Shown: one piece after another, positions 1 to 9,770 of the stretch
Position numbering within the stretch: position 1 is the stretch's first letter
How the letters are laid out: every line of letters starts with the position of its first letter
DNA from: an uncultured Pelagibacteraceae bacterium
GTDB taxonomy: Bacteria; Pseudomonadota; Alphaproteobacteria; Pelagibacterales; Pelagibacteraceae
Assembly: GCA_902617805.1 (NCBI GenBank)
Contig: CACMYF010000001.1
Span: forward strand, 62,001 to 126,000
Length of the DNA stretch: 64,000 nucleotides
Direction: 5' to 3'
Program-made: the position numbers and the translations under genes
The notes under the pieces: generated by a model
Told to the model about the DNA's origin: nothing
The model's database searches: none
Seen by the model: the letters and a program-made list of their open reading frames with translations, nothing else

Positions 1-566
1 CAATCCCTGTTATCACCTAAAAAGAAATAATGATCTTTTGGCACAGTAAACACATCAGAATTTTGATAGGTATAATCTTTTAAATAAACAGTATGAAATT
101 TTTTACCATTTGAAAGTTTTTCTTCAAATCTATAAACATCAATACTTTTGTTACCACAGAAAATAGTAGTTTTGTTATTAATTTTAGATTTAAGAATTTC
201 AGAATTATTTAAATATAAATTAGAGTCTATAAATTGAATTTTATCACCAGGTAAACCAATTAATCTTTTAATGTAATCTGTTCGATTATCTGCTGGTGTT
301 TTAAATACAATTACATCACCTCTTTCAGGACTACTAAACATAATTCTTTTGTTTAATATTGGAGGACTAAAAGGAAATGAATGTTTACTATATCCATAGG
401 TATATTTTGTTACAAACAACCTATCACCTACTAATAAAGTAGGTTCCATGGATGATGATGGAATATAAAATGGTTGTACTAAAAGCGATCTAATTATAAC
501 AGCAATTATTAATGCATAAATTAAAGTTTTTATATTTTCTGAAAAAAAATTTTTATCTAATTTCAT
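1..566 (-). CDS. lepB: Signal peptidase I (partial, C-terminus beyond left edge)
   Basis: Reading the minus strand from the ATG at 566 gives MKLDKNFFSENIKTLIYALIIAVIIRSLLVQPFYIPSSSMEPTLLVGDRLFVTKYTYG...SPERGDVIVFKTPADNRTDYIKRLIGLPGDKI, with the SPase I Ser (SSSMEPTL) and Lys (YIKRLIGLPGD) motifs; ORF open through position 1; ATGA overlap with the acpS stop. Confidence 0.95.
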   Translation of the reverse strand, partial: MKLDKNFFSENIKTLIYALIIAVIIRSLLVQPFYIPSSSMEPTLLVGDRLFVTKYTYGYSKHSFPFSPPILNKRIMFSSPERGDVIVFKTPADNRTDYIKRLIGLPGDKIQFIDSNLYLNNSEILKSKINNKTTIFCGNKSIDVYRFEEKLSNGKKFHTVYLKDYTYQNSDVFTVPKDHYFFLGDNRD

Positions 567-949
567 GGAGTTTGAATAATTGCAAATGCTGTTGAATAAT
601 TTTTTTCATCCGAAATTGACAAAAAACATTTAAAATTTTTGATTTTAAAGTTCTTTTGTACGATTTTTTTAATTTTTTTATTTTTAACGTAATAAGGCTT
701 TCCCTTTTTGTCATTAACAACTTCTATATCTTTAAAATTTAAATTCATACGAAAACCTGTGCCAAGAGCTTTAGAAAATGCTTCTTTTGCAGCAAATCTC
801 TTCGAAAAAAAAGCTACTTTATTGTTTACAGCATTAGATTGTTTCAATTCTTTAATTGAATAAATTCTTTTTTTAAATAAAGGATTTTTAATCGATTTTT
901 GAATTCTTTTATTTTCAACAATATCAACACCAATACCAAGAATTTTCAT
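563..949 (-). CDS. acpS: Holo-[acyl-carrier-protein] synthase
   Basis: GIGVDIVENKRI start and FAAKEAFSKALGTGF motif. Confidence 0.95.
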   Translation of the reverse strand: MKILGIGVDIVENKRIQKSIKNPLFKKRIYSIKELKQSNAVNNKVAFFSKRFAAKEAFSKALGTGFRMNLNFKDIEVVNDKKGKPYYVKNKKIKKIVQKNFKIKNFKCFLSISDEKNYSTAFAIIQTP

Positions 950-1669
950 TTATCTTTTTATAATTTTTTTTAAGTTTTTAATTACTTTTGAAAGTCCGTC
1001 AAATATTGACTCCCCAATTATAAAATGTCCAATGTTATACTCCTCAATATCTATTATTTTTGTTAACATTTTGGTAGTTTTATAGTCTAAACCATGACCA
1101 GCATGAACTTCTATATTTAAACTTGATGCTAATTTTGCACTTTTTTTAATTCTGTTTAATTCACTAGAATAATTTTTTTTTAATTTAACTAGGTTTGCTA
1201 GTTTTCCAGTATGTATTTCAATACAATCAGCATTTAATTTTTTAGCAAGTCTAATGTCATTTGGGGAAGGATTAATGAATAAACTTGTTCTTATCTTTGC
1301 TTTTTTAAATTTTTTAATAATTTTATCTAATTTATTAAGATTGTTTTTTATATTTAAGCCTCCCTCGGTAGTAATTTCTTTTCTATTTTCTGGAACTAAA
1401 CAGATAAAATTTGGTTTTATCTTAAGTGCTTTATTAACAATTTCTTTGTTCATAGAAATTTCAAGGTTTACAGGTACATTGTTTAAACCGCAGATTTTTT
1501 TTGCATCAATATCATTTATATGTCTTCTATCTTCTCTTAAATGTATTGTTACGGAATCGGCTCCATAACTAATAACTTTTTTGGCTGCGTATAGTGGATC
1601 TGGATGTTTCTCTCCACGAGCGTTTCGTAGAGTTGCAATATGATCTATATTTACACCTAACCTTTTCAC
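950..1669 (-). CDS. pdxJ: Pyridoxine 5'-phosphate synthase
   Basis: LGVNIDHIATLRNARG, EIHTGKLA, HAGHGLDY motifs. Confidence 0.96.
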   Translation of the reverse strand: MKRLGVNIDHIATLRNARGEKHPDPLYAAKKVISYGADSVTIHLREDRRHINDIDAKKICGLNNVPVNLEISMNKEIVNKALKIKPNFICLVPENRKEITTEGGLNIKNNLNKLDKIIKKFKKAKIRTSLFINPSPNDIRLAKKLNADCIEIHTGKLANLVKLKKNYSSELNRIKKSAKLASSLNIEVHAGHGLDYKTTKMLTKIIDIEEYNIGHFIIGESIFDGLSKVIKNLKKIIKR

Positions 1670-2253
1670 TTAATAAATCTACTTCCTGGGGTTGTTATTG
1701 GTATAGATTTAAGTTCTGGTGGTAATTTATTTGCTTTATAAGTTGGAACATCAATTTTTAAATGAGATGTTATTCCAGTTTTTATTTTTAAAGATTGTTT
1801 GGTTGATCGATCAATAATAGATGCAAATCCAATTAATTTTGCTTTTGATTTTTTAATCAATTTAACACACTCCAAACTTGATTTTCCTGTAGTGATTACA
1901 TCTTCTATAATTAATACTCTTTTACCTTTTTTAATATTAAAACCTCTTCTGAGAGTAAATTTACCATTTACCCTTTCGCAAAAAATTGTTTCTTTTTTAA
2001 GCAATTTTCCTATTTCATATCCAATAATTACTCCCCCCATTGCAGGAGCTAATATTAAATCAATTTTTTTAAATTTTTTTTTAATTTTATTTGCTAAGGA
2101 TTTACAAATTTTATCAGCTAAATTAGGGTAACTTAAAAGTTTTGCACATTGAATGTATTTTGAAGAATGTAGACCTGAGGATAGAACAAAGTGACCTTCT
2201 AATAATGCATTAGTTTTTTTTAAAATATTTAAGGATTTTTTGAGTGAAAGCAT
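1666..2253 (-). CDS. pyrE: Orotate phosphoribosyltransferase
   Basis: GHFVLSSGLHSSKYIQ; PRPP motif VLIIEDVITTGKS; the 5' end overlaps relA/spoT, so the start may be internal. Confidence 0.92.
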   Translation of the reverse strand: MLSLKKSLNILKKTNALLEGHFVLSSGLHSSKYIQCAKLLSYPNLADKICKSLANKIKKKFKKIDLILAPAMGGVIIGYEIGKLLKKETIFCERVNGKFTLRRGFNIKKGKRVLIIEDVITTGKSSLECVKLIKKSKAKLIGFASIIDRSTKQSLKIKTGITSHLKIDVPTYKANKLPPELKSIPITTPGSRFIK

Positions 2254-3955
2254 TTCTTTTTTCTTCGTGTCTAATTATCTTAAATTTTATACTCTTTTGT
2301 TTTAGCTCTGCAATAAAATTAGTAAAATTCTTAAGGTTTCTAATAATTAATTTAAATTTAAAATTAATATAATTGGGATTTTTACCAACCATTTCTAAGC
2401 TCGATATATTTAATTTATGACTTCCAATGAGTGAGCTTATATCTCCTAATTGACCTGGCTTATCAGGTAATGACATCCATAGAGTGGTATTGTATTTTTT
2501 TGTTTTTTCCTCTTTTTGCTCTCCTTTATCATGCCAATATCTTCTTATTGCTGCTCTAGCTTTACCTGTTTTAGTTGTTGGTATCCAGTGAAGTGACGGT
2601 GAATTATTTTTAGATGTTATAATATTTACTCGATCACCATTTCTTAAAATAGTTTGTAATTCGCTTTTGTTACCATTAATTTCACAACCAACTGCTGAAT
2701 TACCAATTTTAGTATGAACAGCATATGCAAAATCTATAGCAGTTGCATCTTTAGGCAATTTTATAACTGAACCTTTTGGTGTAAAACAAAATACGTTTTC
2801 TTGAAACATTTGTAGTTTTGTATACTCATATGAGTCTTCCGGATTTTCATTTTTTTCTATAATCTCAACAAGATCTTTTAGCCAATCATACTCCTTCCAA
2901 CTTAACGAATTAAATTTTTCAGAAGATTTATACTGCCAATGAGATGCGACTCCTCTTTCTGCAAATTCGTGCATTTCATGTGTTCTGATTTGAATCTCTA
3001 TTGGTTTTTTATTTGACCCAATTACTGAAGTATGAATAGATTTATAACCATTGATTTTTGGAGATGAAATATAATCTTTAAATTTTCCCGGTATACAATT
3101 CCATTGTTTATGAAAAATTCCGAGTGTTTTGTAACAATCGTCTACGCTTTTTAAAATTATCCTAAATCCAATAATGTCTGTTATTTGCTCAAGGGAGACT
3201 CTTTTTTTTTGGACTTTTCTCCAAATAGAAAAAGGTGTTTTTTCTCTACCATGAATCTCGGCATTAATCTCATTGTCATTCAGTATTTCACTTAACTCAA
3301 AAGATTGTTCTTCAAATAAATCTTTTCTGTCCAATTTTATTTCATCGAGCCTTTTTTTTATTAATTTTCTTGCATCATTATTTAAAATTTCAAAAGATAA
3401 ATCCTCAAGCTCGTCTCTTATTCTGTGCATTCCCATTCTATCAGCTAATGGCGCATAAATTTCCATAGTTTCTTGAGCTATTCTTTTTCTTTTATCCTCT
3501 TTAGTAATCGCTTTAATGGTCCTCATGTTATGTAGTCGATCAGCAATTTTAACTAGCAGAACTCTAATGTCTTTTGATGTTGCTAAAATTAATTTTCTAA
3601 AATTCTCAACTTTAGAATTAGCTCCAGCTGAATTTTCAAATGCTGAAATTTTCGTTACACCGTCTACTAAATCAGCAACCTCATCTCCAAATTCTTGTTT
3701 GATAGTTTCATAAGTTGCAAAAGTATCTTCTATAGTATCATGCAATAGACCAGTTGTAATTGTAGCGCTATCTAATTTTAAATCAGTTAAAATATTTGCA
3801 ACCTCAATTGGGTGAACAGAATAAGGATCACCCGAAGCTCTTTTTTGACTCTTATGTGCTTTAACAGCAAAATTATATGCTTTATCCAATTTTTCAGGAT
3901 TAAGAAATTTATTGTAATCCTTAACTTTATTTATAAGTTCATTTGAATTAAGCAT
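2210..3955 (-). CDS. RelA/SpoT-family (p)ppGpp synthetase/hydrolase (shortened)
   Basis: HD domain HPIEVANILTDL...LLHDTIEDT; synthetase DIIGFRIILKSVDDCYKTLG...KDYISSPKINGYKSIHT; TGS VFCFTPKGSVIKLPKDATAIDFAYAVHT; C-terminal ACT-like region. Confidence 0.93.
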   Translation of the reverse strand: MLNSNELINKVKDYNKFLNPEKLDKAYNFAVKAHKSQKRASGDPYSVHPIEVANILTDLKLDSATITTGLLHDTIEDTFATYETIKQEFGDEVADLVDGVTKISAFENSAGANSKVENFRKLILATSKDIRVLLVKIADRLHNMRTIKAITKEDKRKRIAQETMEIYAPLADRMGMHRIRDELEDLSFEILNNDARKLIKKRLDEIKLDRKDLFEEQSFELSEILNDNEINAEIHGREKTPFSIWRKVQKKRVSLEQITDIIGFRIILKSVDDCYKTLGIFHKQWNCIPGKFKDYISSPKINGYKSIHTSVIGSNKKPIEIQIRTHEMHEFAERGVASHWQYKSSEKFNSLSWKEYDWLKDLVEIIEKNENPEDSYEYTKLQMFQENVFCFTPKGSVIKLPKDATAIDFAYAVHTKIGNSAVGCEINGNKSELQTILRNGDRVNIITSKNNSPSLHWIPTTKTGKARAAIRRYWHDKGEQKEEKTKKYNTTLWMSLPDKPGQLGDISSLIGSHKLNISSLEMVGKNPNYINFKFKLIIRNLKNFTNFIAELKQKSIKFKIIRHEEKRNAFTQKILKYFKKN

Positions 3956-3976
3956 AATTGATATTATACCATTAAA

Positions 3977-4495
3977 TCAAATTTGTTTAATAGATCTAAT
4001 GTCTCTATCAGGAAGCAGAGAAATCAAGGTTTTAACATCAATTTGTTTATCAGGATGGATCCAATTCTTTTGAATCTCAAATAATGGAAATAATACAAAG
4101 TTTCTTTTGTGCATCATTTTATGAGGTAAATTAATCTTAGAATTTTTTTTTGATACCAAATTATTAAAATCGATTATATCTAAGTCACATGTACGAGGTG
4201 CATTTTTTTTTGCTTTCTTTCTACCTAATTGATTTTCTATAGATTTACATATTTTTAATAGTTCTTGAGGATTGTAATAACATTTTAATTTTAAAATTAT
4301 ATTTAAGAACTTAGGATTTCGTGGGTCAGGCCAGGAAGGGGTTTCATAATAACTAGATACCGAGAGAACATCTAAGTTATGTTCTGCTAATAAAAATTTT
4401 GCTTTTTCTATATTTTTTTTTCTTATACCTAAATTTGAACCTATTCCTAAAAAAACAATTTTAGCTTGATTTTCTAATATATCTTGCCTTTTCAC
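3977..4495 (-). CDS. folK: 2-amino-4-hydroxy-6-hydroxymethyldihydropteridine pyrophosphokinase
   Basis: [11 protein letters not shown] start, [12 protein letters not shown] and [21 protein letters not shown] motifs. The tracked ORF reaches 4555, but the GTG at 4495 gives less overlap with smpB. Confidence 0.85.
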   Translation of the reverse strand: MKRQDILENQAKIVFLGIGSNLGIRKKNIEKAKFLLAEHNLDVLSVSSYYETPSWPDPRNPKFLNIILKLKCYYNPQELLKICKSIENQLGRKKAKKNAPRTCDLDIIDFNNLVSKKNSKINLPHKMMHKRNFVLFPLFEIQKNWIHPDKQIDVKTLISLLPDRDIRSIKQI

Positions 4496-4931
4496 GATTC
4501 CAATCTCTACCTTTTTTTGTTGCTCTTTTATCATATTGCTTTTTCCCTTTTGCAACAGCTAGTTCTATTTTAGCTTTTCCTTTTTTAAAATACATTTTTG
4601 TTGGAACTAATGTGAAACCATCTCTTTGCATTTTACCTATCAATTTATTTATTTCTTTTTTATTAAGAAGCAATTTTCTATCATCGGTTGGATTATGATT
4701 AGAGTAACTGGCTTGCTTGTATGGAGATATATGTGAATTAATTAAAACAATTTCACCTCCCTTTTCAACAGCATAAGACTCAGCAATATTAACCTTACCC
4801 TCTCTTACTGATTTAATCTCTGATCCCTTTAAAACAATTCCAGCTTCAAAAAGATCTTCAAAAAAATAGTTAAAACTAGCTTTTCTATTTAAACAAATGA
4901 TTTTCAAACCAGCATTGGTTTTTTTGTTCAT
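4461..4931 (-). CDS. smpB: SsrA-binding protein
   Basis: [48 protein letters not shown]. Confidence 0.96.
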   Translation of the reverse strand: MNKKTNAGLKIICLNRKASFNYFFEDLFEAGIVLKGSEIKSVREGKVNIAESYAVEKGGEIVLINSHISPYKQASYSNHNPTDDRKLLLNKKEINKLIGKMQRDGFTLVPTKMYFKKGKAKIELAVAKGKKQYDKRATKKGRDWNREKARYIRKSS

Positions 4932-5812
4932 TAAATTAACTTAGCAGACTGAAGAGCTTTTTTTACAATTTCTTTTGTTGTGTCTGTTACTTTTACAAGT
5001 GGTAGTCTTACATTGTCATCACAAAGTCCTAAAAGTTTTGCAGCATATTTTACAGGACTAGGATTGCTCTCAACAAACATTGAGTGATGAACTGGTTGTA
5101 ATATTTTATCTAATCTTTCTGCTTCTTTCATTTCATTATCTGTGTCTGATTTGGAGAATTTTTGAAAATCTGAACAAAGTTTAGGTGCAATATTAGCTGT
5201 TACACTAATAGTACCTACCCCACCACGTTTATTAAATTCAAAAGCATTATCATCATTACCTGTTAATTGAATAAAATCTTTACCCATTTTTTTAAGTGTC
5301 TGATCAACTCTATCTAGATCACCTGTTGCATCTTTAACACCAACTATATTTTTTAATTCAAAGAGTCTGGCCATTGTATCCACTGACATATCAATTACAG
5401 ATCTACCAGGAATATTATAAATTATAATTGGAATGCCACACTTGTCATTAATTGCTTTATAATGTTGATACAAGCCTTCTTGAGTTGGTTTATTGTAATA
5501 AGGTGTAACTATCAAAGCGCCGTTAGCTCCTGCTTTTTCTGCATGTGTGGTTAAAGAAATAGCCTCCTCAGTCGAGTTGGAACCCGTACCAGCAATAACT
5601 GGAATTTTTCCATTACTTTCTTTTATACATAAATCTATTACTCTTTGATGCTCATCATGACTTAACGTAGGGGATTCACCTGTTGTACCAGCCGGCACAA
5701 GTCCATTAGTACCATTATCGATGTGGAAATGGATTAATTTTATATAAGCTTCCTCATCTAGACCATTATTTTTAAATGGTGTAATTAAAGCAACATTTGA
5801 TCCTTTGAACAT
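4931..5812 (-). CDS. dapA: 4-hydroxy-tetrahydrodipicolinate synthase
   Basis: [61 protein letters not shown]. Confidence 0.96.
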   Translation of the reverse strand: MFKGSNVALITPFKNNGLDEEAYIKLIHFHIDNGTNGLVPAGTTGESPTLSHDEHQRVIDLCIKESNGKIPVIAGTGSNSTEEAISLTTHAEKAGANGALIVTPYYNKPTQEGLYQHYKAINDKCGIPIIIYNIPGRSVIDMSVDTMARLFELKNIVGVKDATGDLDRVDQTLKKMGKDFIQLTGNDDNAFEFNKRGGVGTISVTANIAPKLCSDFQKFSKSDTDNEMKEAERLDKILQPVHHSMFVESNPSPVKYAAKLLGLCDDNVRLPLVKVTDTTKEIVKKALQSAKLI

Positions 5813-5855
5813 AAATACTTATAACATAGTTTAAAGATTCATATACTAAAAGATT

Positions 5856-8081
5856 ATGTTCAAAAAAATATTATTTTTAGGTTTCACCGTATCCATATTA
5901 ATATTTTCAAATAATCTCTTTGCTGAAATCAATTCAGTTGTACCTTTAAAAAAACCTATTTTAAGTAAAGAAGAAATTCAAAAGAAAATATCTATAAATA
6001 TCCTTCAACCATTAAAGAAACCCACGAAAACCAAAGAAATTAAAATCGAAGAAGTGATTGTTAAAAAAGAGTTGGTTTTAAAAGAAAAAAAATTAAGTTT
6101 TAAAATACCAAAGAAAAAACCAACTATAGCTGGTACTAGCACAGCTAAGAATATTAAGATTTCAAGATATTATAGTAAAAAAGACTTCGGGTTAGCTAAA
6201 AAAGCTATTTCAGAAATGCAGAAGAGCAAATGGTCTTCTGCGCTTAATATAGCAAAAAAAGCAAAAGACAAATCTATTTATAATTTTATACAATGGAGAC
6301 ATCTTTTAACGTCTGGTAACCAGGCGTCATTTTATGATTATCAAGTTTTTTTAAATAAAAATTCAGATTATCCTAGAATAAGCAGGATAAAATATCTTGC
6401 TGAACATAAACTGTCTACAGAAAGTGTTTCACCAAAAAAAATAATAAATTGGTTTGGAGAAAAAGATCCATTAAGCGGCTATGGAAAAATGATACTTGGA
6501 GAAAGTCATGTTTTAATTGGTGACAAAAATAAGGGTATAAAACTAATTAAAGAAGGTTGGATAACAGCGGATTTATCTAAAAATGAATTAAAATATTTTA
6601 GAAAAAAATATAAAAAATATTTAAATGCAGATGACTATATCAAACGAGCTGATTATTTAGCTTGGAACGGAGATCGTTGGGATTTACAAAGGTTAATAAG
6701 ATATCTGCCAAAAGATTACGAACTTTTATATAATGCAAGACATCTTTTAATGAGTAAAGGCTATGGGGTAGACCAAGCCATAGCAAATGTTCCTCAAAAA
6801 TTTAAGAATGATGCTGGATTAAACTATGATCGATTGAAATGGAGAAGAAAAAAAGGACGTGTAGATTCTTCAGCTGAAATATTATTGAAAATAAGAAATG
6901 ATAAAGAGTACTTAGTTAGACCTGATAAATGGTGGAAAGAAAGAGAAATTATCTCAAGAGCATTGCTTTATAAAAAAAAATATGAAATTTCATATAAAAT
7001 TTCAAGCAATCATGGAATGACTGAAGGATCTGAATATGCGGCTGCTGAATGGATGAGTGGATGGATAGCATTAAGTTTTTTAAACGACCCTTTGACTGCT
7101 AAAAATCATTTTAAAAATTTTTATGAAAATGTTAGTTATCCAATAAGTTTATCTAGAGGCGCGTATTGGCTTGGAAGAGCATATGAAAAAATAGGTGAAA
7201 GAGACCAATCAAATAATTGGTACAGAGAAGCTACAAAATATCTTACTACTTACTATGGTCAGCTAGCTTTTTTAAAATTAAATGCAAATGAAAAATTCGA
7301 GTTAGAAAAAGATATGGAAATTGATCCAAAATATAGAATTCAATTTTTTAATAAAGAGCTTGTAAAAATTTCTTATCTTCTAGATGAATTAAAGAAAGAT
7401 AAATACACAAAACATATTTTAAGACATTTAGCTAACGACAATATAGCTAAAGGTAGTGAAGTTTTGGCTGCAGAATTAGCTACTAGTATAAACAGATATG
7501 ATTTTGCTATTCAGGTTTCAAAAATTGCTTCTTACCAAAAAAGATTTCATAATAAATACAATTATCCAATAATTAGCACTCCTAAATATATTAATAAAAG
7601 AAAAATTCCAGAAAGTGCTTTGATCTTATCTATAATTAGACAAGAAAGTGAATTTGATTTAGAAGCTAACAGTCATGCAGGTGCAAAAGGATTAATGCAA
7701 TTGATGCCTTACACAGCAAAATTAGTTTCAAAACAAGCTAAACTTCCTTATTCAAAATCAAGATTAACCACTGATCCAGAATATAATATTAATTTAGGTT
7801 CACATTATATTGCAGGTTTAATTCTACAATATGATGGCGCCTACCCTTTTGCAGTTGCTGCATATAATGCAGGACCTAATAGAGTTAAATATTGGAAAAA
7901 AATTAATAAAGATCCACAAAAAAAACAAGTTGATTATGTTGATTGGGTTGAATTAATAAAATTTAGAGAAACAAGAAATTACGTACAGCGTGTAATGGAA
8001 AATTATAATGTCTATAGATATATTTTGGAACAACGACCTGTACCTATGAAAAACTTTTTTAAAGATCAGCCTCTATTTTAA
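5856..8081 (+). CDS. slt: Soluble lytic murein transglycosylase (exported)
   Basis: Signal-like N-terminus; catalytic SLT motif ALILSIIRQESEFDLEANSHAGAKGLMQLMPYTAK and AAYNAGPNRV. Confidence 0.9.
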   Translation: MFKKILFLGFTVSILIFSNNLFAEINSVVPLKKPILSKEEIQKKISINILQPLKKPTKTKEIKIEEVIVKKELVLKEKKLSFKIPKKKPTIAGTSTAKNIKISRYYSKKDFGLAKKAISEMQKSKWSSALNIAKKAKDKSIYNFIQWRHLLTSGNQASFYDYQVFLNKNSDYPRISRIKYLAEHKLSTESVSPKKIINWFGEKDPLSGYGKMILGESHVLIGDKNKGIKLIKEGWITADLSKNELKYFRKKYKKYLNADDYIKRADYLAWNGDRWDLQRLIRYLPKDYELLYNARHLLMSKGYGVDQAIANVPQKFKNDAGLNYDRLKWRRKKGRVDSSAEILLKIRNDKEYLVRPDKWWKEREIISRALLYKKKYEISYKISSNHGMTEGSEYAAAEWMSGWIALSFLNDPLTAKNHFKNFYENVSYPISLSRGAYWLGRAYEKIGERDQSNNWYREATKYLTTYYGQLAFLKLNANEKFELEKDMEIDPKYRIQFFNKELVKISYLLDELKKDKYTKHILRHLANDNIAKGSEVLAAELATSINRYDFAIQVSKIASYQKRFHNKYNYPIISTPKYINKRKIPESALILSIIRQESEFDLEANSHAGAKGLMQLMPYTAKLVSKQAKLPYSKSRLTTDPEYNINLGSHYIAGLILQYDGAYPFAVAAYNAGPNRVKYWKKINKDPQKKQVDYVDWVELIKFRETRNYVQRVMENYNVYRYILEQRPVPMKNFFKDQPLF

Positions 8082-8173
8082 TGGCGGAAGAGGAGGGATT
8101 CGAACCCTCGGTACAAGTTTCCTCGCACGGTCATTTAGCAAACGACTGGTTTCAGCCTCTCACCCACTCTTCC
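8082..8173 (-). tRNA. tRNA-Ser(GCT), CCA encoded
   Basis: Minus strand GGAAGAGTGGGTGAGAGGCTGAAACCAGTCGTTTGCTAAATGACC...GGTTCGAATCCCTCCTCTTCCGCCA; long variable arm; anticodon GCT. Confidence 0.95.
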
Positions 8174-8240
8174 ATATGACATTGTGTATTAAGCGATTGT
8201 ATTGAAAATTCAATATATATAAAGTAATTATTCAATTATT

Positions 8241-9494
8241 ATGAGAAATAAGTACTCAGTATTTTCGTTAATCAAAAATGCTCTTTCATATCATGAAAAT
8301 TGGCAAAGAGCGTGGAAAGATCCTGCTCCTAAAAAAGAGTACGATGCAGTTATTGTTGGTGGTGGTGGCCATGGATTAGCAACAGCCTACTATTTAGCAA
8401 AAAAACACAATATGAATAATATTGCTGTAGTTGAGAAAGGTTGGATAGGTGGTGGAAATACTGGGCGGAATACTACAATTATTAGATCAAATTATTTATG
8501 GGACGCAAGTGCAGGATTATATGATCATGCATTAAAAATTTGGGAAGGTTTATCTCAAGAATTAAACTACAATGTAATGTTTAGTCAAAGAGGTGTAATG
8601 AACCTTGCACATAATTTACAAGATGTTAGAGATTTAAAAAGACGAACACATGCAAATAGGCTAAATGGAATTGATGCAGTCTACTTAAGCACTGAAGAAG
8701 TTAAAAAATTTTGTCCAATTATAAACACATCACCAGATATCAGATACCCTGTTTTAGGAGGAACTTTACAACGAAGAGCTGGTACAGCAAGACATGATGC
8801 TGTTGCTTGGGGATATGCAAGAGGAGCCGATGCAATGGGTGTTGATATTATTCAAAATTGTGAAGTTAAAGGAATTAAAAGAAATGGAGATAGTGTTGAA
8901 GGAATAGAAACAACAAAAGGATTTATAAAAACTAAGAAAGTTGGTGTAGTTGCAGCTGGTCATTCTAGTGTAATAGCCAATATGGCGGGTCTAAGACTTC
9001 CGCTTGAAAGTAAACCTTTACAAGCTTTAGTTTCTGAGCCTGTAAAACCAATTATTGATACTGTTGTAATGTCTAATGCAGTGCATGCTTATGTTAGTCA
9101 ATCTGATAAAGGGGAATTGGTAATTGGTGCTGGAACAGACGACTATGTTTCTTATACTCAAAAAGGAAGTCACCAAATAGTTGAAGGAACATTAAATGCT
9201 ATTTTAGAATTATATCCAATTTTTAGTAGAATGAGAATGTTAAGACAATGGGGAGGAATAGTAGATATTTGTCCTGATGCTAGTCCAATTTTAAGTAAAA
9301 CTTCAATTAAAGGATTGTACTTCAATTGTGGTTGGGGTACTGGAGGATTTAAAGCAACTCCTGGATCTGGAGATTTGTTTGCACATACTATTGCAAATGA
9401 TGAGCCACACAAACTTAATGCTGCATTTAATTTAAATAGATTTGTAAGCGGAGACCTTGTTGATGAACATGGCGCTGCAGCGGTTGCTCATTAA
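8241..9494 (+). CDS. soxB: Sarcosine oxidase beta subunit
   Basis: FAD-binding [35 protein letters not shown]-like end; followed by delta, alpha and gamma genes. Confidence 0.95.
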   Translation: MRNKYSVFSLIKNALSYHENWQRAWKDPAPKKEYDAVIVGGGGHGLATAYYLAKKHNMNNIAVVEKGWIGGGNTGRNTTIIRSNYLWDASAGLYDHALKIWEGLSQELNYNVMFSQRGVMNLAHNLQDVRDLKRRTHANRLNGIDAVYLSTEEVKKFCPIINTSPDIRYPVLGGTLQRRAGTARHDAVAWGYARGADAMGVDIIQNCEVKGIKRNGDSVEGIETTKGFIKTKKVGVVAAGHSSVIANMAGLRLPLESKPLQALVSEPVKPIIDTVVMSNAVHAYVSQSDKGELVIGAGTDDYVSYTQKGSHQIVEGTLNAILELYPIFSRMRMLRQWGGIVDICPDASPILSKTSIKGLYFNCGWGTGGFKATPGSGDLFAHTIANDEPHKLNAAFNLNRFVSGDLVDEHGAAAVAH

Positions 9495-9769
9495 TGTTTT
9501 TAATAAACTGTCCATACTGTGGAGAACGAGATCAGCAAGAATTTAAGGCTGGTGGTGAAGCTCATATTGAAAGACCTAAACAACCAACAGAATTAAGTGA
9601 TGATGAATGGGCAGAATATTTATTTATGAGAAAAAATATTAAAGGTGTTCAATTTGAAAGATGGAATCATGCACATGGTTGTCGTAAATGGTTTAATATG
9701 GTTAGAGATACTTCTAACGACGAAATAAAAGCAATTTACAAAATGGGTGAAAAACCACCTGCTCAATAA
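9494..9769 (+). CDS. soxD: Sarcosine oxidase delta subunit
   Basis: LINCPYCGERDQQEFKAGGEAHI...HAHGCRKWFNMVRDT. Confidence 0.95.
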   Translation: MFLINCPYCGERDQQEFKAGGEAHIERPKQPTELSDDEWAEYLFMRKNIKGVQFERWNHAHGCRKWFNMVRDTSNDEIKAIYKMGEKPPAQ

Positions 9770-9770
9770 A

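Noticed and set aside
1254-1568. 104-aa plus-strand ORF inside pdxJ
   Set aside because: Antisense shadow ORF with hydrophobic low-complexity translation; the same explanation covers 1799-2131, 15694-15885, 39238-39429 and 47266-47613.
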